Positions 23,001 through 33,700 of a DNA stretch of 64,000 bases are shown one piece after another. The DNA comes from Gonatopus flavifemur (Eukaryota; Arthropoda; Insecta; Hymenoptera; Dryinidae): contig JAFFJZ010000004.1 of NCBI GenBank assembly GCA_018340375.1, positions 31,222,001 through 31,286,000 on the forward strand, read 5' to 3'. The notes beneath the pieces are model-generated. The model saw nothing but the letters and a program-made list of their open reading frames with translations. It was not told the DNA's origin and did no database searches. A program made the position numbers and the translations under genes. Each line of letters starts with the position of its first letter. Positions within the stretch are counted from its first letter, which is position 1.

Positions 23001-26000
23001 TGAAGAATCATACAGAATTGCCCCTGACTGGGGCAACTTTCATATGGATAGATTATTGTCGTAGGACGTCCCGAGAATATTCCCTGCAAGTTTCATCGTT
23101 TGTACCTCCTTGGTTCGGAAGTTATAAGCCTTAGAATATATGAAAGTCAGAATTTTCGAACTTTGGAAAATCATACAGAATTCCGCCTGACTGGGGCAAC
23201 TTTTATATGGATAGATTATTGTCCTAGGACGTCCCGAAAATATTCCCTGCAAGTTTCATCGTTTGTACCTCCTTGGTCTGGAAGTTATGAATGTTAGAAT
23301 ATATAAGAATGAGAATTTTTGAACTTTGAAAAATCATACAGAATTGCCCCTGACTGGGGAAACTTTTATATGGATAAATTATTGTTCGGGGACGTCCAGA
23401 GAATATTCCCTACAAGTTTCATCGTTTGTACCTCCTTGGTCTGGAAGTTATGAATGTTAGAATATATAAAAATGAGAATTTTTGAAATTTGAAAAATCAT
23501 ACAGAATTGCCCCTGACACGCGCAACTTTTATATAATTTTTCAAAGTTCGAAAATTCTCATTTTGATATATTCTAACATTCATAACTTTCGAACCAAGGA
23601 GGTACAAACAATGAGACTTGCAGGGAATATTCTCTGGACGTCCCCGAACAATAAGTCATCCATATAAAAACCGCTCCAGTTAGGGGCAATTCTGTATGAT
23701 TTTCCAAAGTTCGAAAATTCTGACTTTCATATATTCTAAGGCTTATAACTTCCGAACCAAGGAGGTACAAACGATGAAACTTGCAGGGAATATTTTCGGG
23801 ACGTCCTAGAACAATAATTTATCCATGTAAAAGTGGCCCCAGTCAGGTGCAGTTCTGTTTGATCTCCTCAAGTTCGAAAAAAAATTTTTTTCTCATGTAA
23901 AATCAGCTTTTTCTTTGGAACTCCCCTCTCCTTGACTTTTTCGGAAAATTCTGTATGGTACAATCATCTACGTTCCAAGACCTTCCAAATGAGCTATTAT
24001 TCATTAAAATCGGTGAAAGTCGGGGGCAACCCATGCTTTCAAATTTTTGTAACTTTTCTATTTTTCAGGTACAAACGAAATTTTTTGTGGTACAATCAGG
24101 TACTAACGATGTTCTTTCGGATGCCATAAAAAAAAATTTTTTCTCCCACTCCGGGGGCTAATTTCATACAGGTTAGATCCGGAGATATGAGAATTTTTCA
24201 ATTTGTTGAAAAATCCAAATACCTCAGGAGTACCATATTTCTGACTTATGAATCGAACACCATTCTCTAAGTCAGATCACGGGGTATCCCTAAAAAAAAA
24301 TAAATCTCATTTAGCTTCCTTCGATGTGGAATTATAGCGGTTTTAAATTTCTTGCATTCTATCCAATCCGAATTCAACAACTTTAAATCGCTATAATTCC
24401 ACAACGAAGGGAGCTAAATCAGATTCATTTATTTGCCAGGGATCCCTCGAGATCTGGCTTGAAGAATGATGTTGGATTCAAAAGTCAGAAATATGGTACT
24501 TGCGAGGTGTTTGGATTTTTAGAAAAATTCAAAACTGCTCCTATCTCCGGATCTACGGATCAGATCTGAATATTCTGAACCAAAATCTTTTCAGAATTTC
24601 ATCAAGAATCTGCTCTCAGAAAAACGTACGGCAATTTTGAATCACCCAGTATATATATGTGTATATATATATATATGTATACATATATATATATATATAT
24701 TTTGGGGTGATTCAAAAACAACTTTTTTTCGGAATCCAGTCGCGCTCATGGAACAGCATGTTTCTTTCGGTTAGAAATGGACCTCCTATTGTTTTCAGGT
24801 TTTCAAAACAATATTTAGACGTCACCCAAATCACTTTTATGCCCTAAATTGTGTTTTCATCAGTTTTTGACGTTTCAAACATAGATATTCCAAGGCTATA
24901 AAATTTTTATAAAATAATAATAAATAAATAATAATAATAAATTTCTATAAAAGATGAATTTCCATTACACACAAAGAATGATAATCTCGCAAGAAATAAC
25001 AATTGAAAAGGCAGAACTGGTGATTTAGTATTGATTGATAAATTGTTGGTGTCCCTGTTTTCAATACAGAATCAAATATTTGTTATTCAGTTATTCATTC
25101 ACAAATCTGCGTACCTATTCTGTTACCAAGGTAAAAAACACTGTATCGTTGAAGGTTCAATCGTGTAGGGGAGGCCGGGGTAAGATGAACCGCGGGGCAT
25201 GATGATCCAATTATTGAATATGCCAAGGCACTGATGCCCTTTGGTAGTTCAACACGAAATTAGCAACTTCTCAGTTCTATATCAACGGGCAGTTAGTGAG
25301 ACGACTCTCCTTCACATTTCATGTCGTGCAAATCGTCAACAAAGGTCACCTTCAAGTGAACTCTGGGGTTGATCTAAATTTCCTTGTCCACTGTGGACAT
25401 TATATCTTTGATGTAATATCATAATTGGATGATCCTAATATCCCATTCTATTCTCGACAGCATCAGGTGAGTTATGATACTTTTCTCGATTAAAGTTATT
25501 TTTGTGGGTGGAAAATCAAAATTACTTAATCAACAACTAACCTATTGGGGCAAGATGATACTTCGTATATTCCCCCTACAAAATTATTGAGGAGTACTGA
25601 CTGAAAAAAACCTTAATTCCAGCAATTTGCACTGCATTGGATCGCACAGGGGTCAGCGATCGTAAGGCGTTTCAAATTTCAACTGCTATCAATACGAATG
25701 AAACCCACTCCATGTCAGCAATCAGAAGGAAGCGTAGAGAAGTGCGTCAAGAAATGGCTGGAGAAATAAAGAATTTCTTCCCACCTGATGTTCTTTTAAC
25801 TATCCATTGGGATTCAAAACCGCTTCCAGGTTTGACTTCGAAAGAAAACGTGGATAGATTAGCTTATTCTGGTGACTGGAGGAAAAATCGAAGAGCTTCT
25901 AGCAGTTCCAGCAATAGCTGCAGGAACAGGAGAGGCGCAGGCTAGTGCAGTTTATGAGGCAATGGAGGATTGGCAGCTTGTAGAGCAGACAACGTCCATG

Positions 26001-29000
26001 TGCTTCGATACGACTGCCAGCAATACTGGATCGGAGAATGGGGCTTGTATCTTACTGGAGCAGAAATGAGGAAGAAAACTCTTCAGCCTTGCTTGTAGGC
26101 ATCATGTTCACGTGCTGATTGTCGAAGCTACGTTTGATCTTCTGTTTAAACCTTCGAGTGGGCCGAATATTAAATTATTCCAGAAATTTCAATAGGCTTG
26201 GAGTTCAATCGACCAAACAAAACGTGAAAATGTTATGGTTGATACGAGAATATCTGGTTTTCTTACGCCGATCCGAGAAAAAATGGTTTATTTCATCCAA
26301 GAACAGTTGTCTCTCCTTCAATCACGAGATGACTACAGAGGGCTGCTTCTTTTGACACCCGTGTTCTTAGGCTCAGATATGGAAAAAAAATCAAGATTTG
26401 TGTTTCAGGAGCGTATCATAGGGCTAGATGGATGGCTAAATTAATTTATGCCATGAAAATATATATTTTCCGAGGTCAGTTCAAGCTGAGGGCTGCGGAG
26501 CTGTATGGACAGTTCAATATCTTTGTAGTTAGAGTGTATCTCGAGAAGTGGTACACTTGCCAGTGCTTAACTTTCGCTCCATCCAATGACCTGCAGCTTT
26601 TCCAAAATCTCGTGGAGTACAAAAAAATGCATCCTAAAGTTTCGGAAGTCACATTCAAAAAGTTTTCTGGTCATGCGTGGTATCTGAGCGAATCACTAGC
26701 CGCCGGCTCAGCACTCTTGGATTCACGCATATGTGTTGAAGATGAGAGACTGATGGTATTAGCTTTACGAAAGACCGGTACTGACAATGAATTGAGACGG
26801 ATTATCATTGCCAAGAAGCTGTTCTGCAGAAACGACCGTCAGATTTTATGACAGAACGCAGCAAAGGAATATTTATAACAAACAACATTCCCTTGGAATT
26901 TCTAAACAAAAATCCAAGTTTATGGCGAAACGACAGTGGATACATCGAATCTCGAGAGAAAATGCAAAGTTTGGAAGTAGTCAACGATGTAGCCAAAAGG
27001 GGTGTAGGGATTCAAGCTCTCTATCCTGTAATAACGGAACAGGAAAGTCAGAAACAGTATCTACTCCAAGTGGTCGAAAAACATTTGAAACAGCATCTTT
27101 GTAAGGAATTCAATCTTGTGCAGCGAGCAACATAGGTCCGCAGATTTGTGAGTGAATCACTGAATAACAAATATTTGATTCTGTATTGAAAACAGGGACA
27201 CCAACAATTTATCAAACAATACTAAATCACCAGTTCTGCCTTTTCAATTGTTATTTCTTGCAAAATTATCACTCCTTGTGTGTAATGGAAATTCATCTTC
27301 TCAGGGATAAATATCAATATTATTGATATAGGGGAGATTTTATGGTTTTTGAATGAGAAATTGGAAGACATTAATATTCTCCGATTTCTCACAGCTATAT
27401 TTCCGATGTTTCATCCTTCTTTCCTTTAAAGAATTGTTTCCTGATGCGTAAAGAATACCTCTGAATTTTTTCGATGCCGACGGAAAATTTTTAGGGACAC
27501 AAATATGCATATATATGTTGACGCGCTCGCGAAATTGCCACTTTTATAACCAGTAGGGGTGCCAATTTTTTTTTCTTCATCTCAAATGTGCAGAATTTGT
27601 TGCCCTGTACATTTACCAAGAATTTCATATAGATGAAAAATTTTATAGCCTTGGAATATCTATGTTTGAAATGTCAAAAACTGATAAAAGCACAATTTAG
27701 GGCATGAAAGTGATTTGGGTGACGGCTAAATATTGTTTTGAAAATATGAAAAAAAAATAGGATGTCCATTTCTGACCGAAAGGAACATGCGGTTCCATGA
27801 GCGCGACTGGATTCCGAAAAAAAGTTTTTCCTGAATCACCCCAATATATGGGTGTCCCATTTTAATCTGTCACTTAGAATATCTCGAAAACGAATAGATT
27901 CAGAAGAAAATGTTCCGGGAAAAAAAATGTAAGAATCTGAGGGGGACATCCGATGGTGAACTTGGCTTTGACCTCAGATCCCACTTTCAAGGTCATTTTG
28001 AGGTCAACTCATGTTTTTTAAACGGGATCCCCTATTTTTCACTACCGGTTTAGATTCTACGCTGAAAACCAAGGAACTTTTGTTGCAAACGTTTTTTCGA
28101 AATCTCCATAGATGGCGCTCTAATTGATGAGAAAATGAGAATTCTCAAACCCTCGGATTGTATTCTGTCTAACATAATGCTCAACTCTTGAGTGTTTCTC
28201 ATCTCCCGGAAATTGCCGTCGGCATCAGCGTTACCCAATGTGCACCACGAGGAGGTTGCGTGATCGGACTTTACACATCATTGTGGCCCTGAAAAGGGCC
28301 GATTGTCTGAACTGGAGGTGTATCTTCGGGGACGCATTAGGCATTCAAAAGATGTTCAAAATAAGCGCCGTTTTGCCCTTGACAAAGCGCAATTCTTTTA
28401 TGAAAGTTTTCTACAGTTGCTTGCAACGTAGCAGGTGTTATTGCTGTGCATGCCCTTCTTATTCGATCTTTCATGTCATCGCGTGTTGTTGGAGGTTCAC
28501 GGAACACAACATTTTTTATTTAACCCCACAAGAAAAAATCAGGCGACGTCAGATCTGGCGACCTAGGTGGCCATCGCACAGGTCCTCCACGGCCAATCCA
28601 CGTTCTGGGAAACTTCTCGTCCAGAAATTTTCGAACAATTCGCATATAATGAGGAGGTGCTCCATGCTGTTGGAACCCCATCCTTGATCTCACGTCAAGA
28701 CTTACGTCTTCCATAAGAGCAGGGAGTTCAAAATGGAAAAAACGAAGATACTCCGCGCCAGTCAGGTTTCCTTCAAAATCATACGGCCCTATGATCCTGG
28801 AATCTACAATTCCGCACCAAACGTTCACACTCCAACGGTGTTGATGATTAATTGTACGGACCCAGTAAGGTTTCTGAGCACTCCAATAATGGCAATTGTG
28901 CCTATTGAGAATTCCAACATTGTGAAATATTGCCTCATCAGAGAACATGACGTGATGAGAGAAAGTAGGATCTTCTTCAATTCTCCGTTGGGCCCACGTA

Positions 29001-30724
29001 CAGAAGTTCAATCTTGTTATGAAATCCTCAGCTGTTAGAGATTGCACCAAAGTGATATGGTACGGATCATAATCCAACGATTTCAAGATACGCTGAGCTG
29101 TGGATCGAGGAATCCCGGTCATTTCCTCAATATCCCGAAGACTGATATGGGAATTAATATGAATCAACGCCAGCACAGCGAGCGATCTCACATCAGGATC
29201 ATTGTCATCCGCATAAACTTTCTTGTTCCTCTGTCGTTTGAGGAGACCTTGACGAGCACGTTGTTCGAGAAATCGGATCGTAATGCGATTTGGACACCTC
29301 CGATCCGGAAAACGACGTTGAAACGTTCTCACAGCTTCAACATAATTTCCCCGCGCTTCACCAAGACACAACAAAACGTCAACAATATCGTTTGGCGCGT
29401 AATCAGACATGATATTTAGAAATGTGTTTCCTCCAAATGATAACAGAGAACTGAGCAGTTTGGGAATGCTAAATTTCTAAGGTATTCACACGTGAATCAA
29501 AACAATAACAATTTCCAAGAACAAAACCAAAACAAAACATAACCGACGGCAATTTCCGGGAGATGAGGAACACTCAAGAGTTGAGCATTATGTTAGACAG
29601 AATACAATCCGAGGGTTTGAGAATTCTCATTTTATTTATTTATTTATTTATTTTGTTTATACGGGTATAAAAGACCCTTTAGTACATAGAATATACATTA
29701 TTTGAACCACATTATATATATCATACATCAAAGCATTAAGCATCATGTTAAGCTCGACTACATGCATCTTATATTACAACAACAGTTAACGTGTATAATT
29801 ATAGGTGAAAAGGACAATTAGATATTAAATTTGACAAATAAGAGAAAGAGAATTCCTAAGATCAGAATGAGATGAAAATAATTCAAGCACATCACTGTAA
29901 GAATTTGCTAGGATAGATATCCGATTTACCGGATCAGAATAACCGTGTCTCGATTTATAAGAAATTGGATTGAACAATTTAGGGCGCCTCAATAAACGAG
30001 AAGGGACATTGAAACGTACAAGTCCAAGCAGTTGAGGGCAGCGAATTTTCCCATCAACAATTTTATACAAAAATGAAAAATCATTGAACAAACGACGTGA
30101 TTCCAAGGGAGGCAAGTTAAGTAGAGCCATAATCAATGAGTAATCATGACAAGTGACGCTCAACGGACGGCCTATCTGATAGGCAGCAAAACGCAGAAAC
30201 TTATGCTGAACTCTTTCCAAGTCTGTACAATCACGAATTAGATGAGGACTCCAAATTTGAGACGCATACTCAAGATGAGGTCTAACTAAAGTATACAGTG
30301 TTCGAACTGCAACAGGATCACGAAAATCTTTACAAACGCGCTTGATGAATCCGAGAGATTTCATGGAAGTACCAACTATGTGATTGTAATGATCTGAGAA
30401 GTTAAAACGAGAGTCAAATGAAACTCCAAGATCACGAACAGTATTTTCTCATCAATTAGAGAGCCATCTATGGGGATTTCGAAAAAACGTTTGAAACAAA
30501 AGTTCCTTGGTTTTTAGCGTAGAATCTAAACCGGTAGTGAAAAATAGGGGATCCCGTTTAAAAAACATGAGTTGACCTCAGAATGACCTTGAAAGTGGGA
30601 TCTGAGGTCAAAGCCAAGTTCGCCATCGAATGTCCCCCTCAGTTTCTTACATTTTTTTCTCGGAACATTTTCTCCTGAATCTATTCGTTCTCGAAATACT
30701 CTAAGTGACAGATTAAAATGGGGC

Positions 30725-30768
<44 letters not shown>

Positions 30769-33700
30769 ACGTTTATTATTCTGGCTTGCATACCTTGTTA
30801 TATTAGTCCTAGGGGTTTTCGAGGGTAAGGATTCCAAATCTGACGTCAAAAAACACGGATTCAAGATGGCGGGTCTAATATGGTGGATGTGAAATCGGTC
30901 GTTATGGCATTTATCGCTGGAATGTAATGAAATACGGATTTTGAGGGTTTTTCAAGGGTGCTGAATCCAAATCTGACATCTGAAAAGAATTTGACAAGTT
31001 GACGGATCCAATATGGCGGACGGTAATTGAGTCGTTTCGGCATTTATGGCTGATTTCCTATAGAACCCGGGTACTAAGGGGCTTTTGAGGATGCTGAATC
31101 CAAATCTGACGTCAAAAAAGTGATTTTATATGACGGATCCAATATGGCAGACGTGAATACAGTCATTCAAGTATATATGGCCGGATTTTTATGAAACACG
31201 GGTTCCAGGAGTTTTCGAGGGTGAGACATACAAATCTGACGTCAAAAACAAATCGAAGATGGCAGATGCAATATGACGGAGATGAATTCAGTCATTTTGG
31301 GATTCATAGATATATTATCAACAAATATGGGTTCTGGGGGTTTTCGAGGATGCGTTATTCCGAGTTGACGTCAAAGAATGAATTCAATATGGCAGACGAA
31401 GATTCAGTCGTTTCGGCATTCATGGGCAAATTGTTTGGAAACATGAGTTCTAGGGGTTTGAGGTTCGGAGGGTGCTGAACCCGAATATGCAGCCAGAAAA
31501 CGAATCCAACATTGCGAACAGGAATTAAGTCATTTCCGCATTTGTGGCCAGATTTATATTAAACATGAGTTCTAGGGACTTCCGAAGATGCGTGATTCGA
31601 ATATGACATCGAAAAATGAATGCAAGATGGCGGATCCAAAGTAGCAGACGTGAAGTTAATCGTTTTGGCATTCATCCGCAGATTTCCCTGTAATATGAGT
31701 TCTAGGAGTTTCTGAGGGTGAGGAGTCCAAATCTCAAGTCACAAAATGAATTCCAAACGGCTGATTGAATATGGCGGACGTGAATATAGTCATTCTGGGC
31801 CCAATAGACACACTCATATTAAACATAAGTTCTAGGGGTTATCGAGGGTGCTGAACCTAAATCTGAAGTCAGAAAACGGATCCAAGATGGCGGACATGAA
31901 TTCAGCCGTTGTTGCATTTATGGATAGATTCGTATATAACATGGATTCAGTAATTTTGCGGGGTTCTGAATCCAACTCTGACGTCAAAGAAATGAATTGA
32001 AAATGACGGTTCCAATATGGCGGACGTGAATCTAATCATTTTTGTATCCATGGCCAAATCAATATGAAACATGGGTGCTGTAGGGTTCCAAGGGTACTGC
32101 ATCAAAATCTGGGATCAAATGTTCAAGAAAAAAGAAGAATTTCGATATTCCCGTGTAAGCTTCACTGCATCCGAACACTCTTCAAAAGCTGGTTGACGTC
32201 ATGACAAACTGCACACTAGTGAAAATCCAGTAGTGAAGGAAGGAGTTATTGAAACAAATGAAGCGTGAAAATATTCCAATTCATTCCTTGATTGCACCTA
32301 GATGACCCTACGCTTAAATGACTCTTAGCTTACTATACACTTCCGTCGCGCTTTCAGACATCATTTTCACCAGGACAGTTGTTGAAATTCTGCAGTTCTT
32401 CAGAAACATGTTTCTAACTCATTTGACGATGGTATAAAGAATGGTAGCCAATTAGTTTCAGACTTTCTGAATATTACATTTGAAAATTCTTTCAGTTGAG
32501 TGGAAAACCGATGAGTGCCATTTCATATATCCCCGGATATCTGAATTGTTCAAAATGCAAGTGGAGCGAGCATATGTGGGCTACCATTTTTTCAAAATGA
32601 GCAAAGGAAATCTTGAAGTTTTTTGATTGAATTGCGTAGGAAATCTATGACTGAACAAGAAACGCCCATTGTAATGAATTAGAATGATTCATCCAACACA
32701 GAATTCTTGCTTCAATTTATGAATAATGCAATCGATATAATAAAATACAGGAAAACCCGAAACAGTCCTATAAAACCTGCAAAAATCCAGTGGATCGAAT
32801 ATTCAAACGAAAAACCCGGGTTTCTGCCGAACTTGAGAGTTATGGTGAAAAATTCATGTGAAGAAAAATCATTGCTGAAAAGTCGCGTTTCTCGAAAATT
32901 TTTCTGAACAAAAGGGTAAATTGTTATTTTTCGGCGATTTTTTGTACAGCATTCGAAAAAGCAACCCCAAAAACAAAAAGATTCTGATTTCCATCCAGTC
33001 CTTGAAGGGTAAATTGAATTGAAACGTATAAATCAGGGTATATTTCTGAAATATCTTCAACCAAAAACTTAGTTCTACATGAAAAAGATTAGTTCTCAAA
33101 AAATCTCCCGATTACCGATCAAGTGTTTTGCTTTCTCCTCTTTTTTCTAATTGTTTCGGTTAGTTCTAGATTTTGCTCAGGGTTCGCCCTGGTACAAATT
33201 GTATATTTTATGCATATTTTTGAAGGGGGTAATATTTTCACATCATTTGAAATAGAACGTTCACCATTACATTTGTTGAAATACTCATTTGTCTCGTATT
33301 ACAGGACAATGCAGAAGCTGAAAAATACAAAAGACATGGTTGCCAAATTAGAGAGTGAGAAAAAAGATTCAGCTGATTTGACTGCATTGCAAAAAATCTT
33401 ACAAGATCTTGAGGAAGAGGAGAAAAAAATCCAACAAAGAGAGGAAGAATTGAAAAAGAAAGAAAAATTGACACCATGGAATGTGGATACAATCGGTCAA
33501 GAAGGTTTTGCTAAAACCGTGATTAACAAAAGAGCCCCTCGTAAAGATAATGACTCTAGTTTAACGGATGAAGAAAAAGATCGAAGAATGAAACAGTTCG
33601 TTAAAGAAAATGAGAAGAAGTTGAAAGAGTTTGGAATGTTAAGGAGGTATGATGATAGTAAGAAGTTTCTTTTGGAAAATCCACAATTAGTTTGTGAAAA

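Larger units (their letters stand above)
19497..24649. mobile_element. 5.2-kb TIR element filled with a 163-bp satellite
   Basis: Left end CTGGGTGGTTCAAAATTGGC and right end GCAATTTTGAATCACCCAG are inverted, flanked by TATA. The arms match over several hundred bases. The left arm is 19497-19897. The right arm (about 23880-24649) also holds an extra palindrome at about 24180-24545 that is absent from the left arm. The middle is the satellite array (19898-23517) with two inverted monomers before the right arm. No transposase is present. The terminal and subterminal sequence resembles element D (53483-55226). Confidence 0.85.
27849..30730 (-). mobile_element. DD41D Tc1/mariner-type element A, with nested LINE
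   Basis: Ends GGGTGTCCCATTTTAATCTG and CAGATTAAAATGGGGCACCC lie in TATA sequence. Terminal repeats are about 375 bp. Without the 809-bp LINE insert and its 5-bp duplication it is about 2068 bp, the same as copy B at 49371-51439, and the two are nearly identical throughout. It starts 4 bp after the previous TIR element. Confidence 0.92.

Noticed and set aside
20004..23297. Dozens of 60-124-aa frames on both strands
   Set aside because: They repeat every 163 bp with the satellite. The period is not a multiple of three, so no long protein can run through it; the 119- and 124-aa versions exist only because of a 1-bp loss near 22268.
20004..23500. Regular repeat-spacer pattern as a possible CRISPR array
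   Set aside because: The whole 163-bp unit is conserved, there are no unique spacers, no cas genes are present and the setting is eukaryotic.
26119..26660. Alternative frames overlapping the unknown transposon gene, both strands
   Set aside because: Only the path through [17 protein letters not shown] and GHAWYLSE joins protein-like blocks in a consistent order; the others are shadows.
28238..29419. Plus-strand frames over element A (149, 101 and 125 aa), and the same set at 49761-50942
   Set aside because: They are antisense shadows of the DD41D transposase; they are kept open in both copies only because the copies are nearly identical.
31191..31478. 95-aa frame
   Set aside because: It lies wholly in the 127-bp satellite and mirrors its period.
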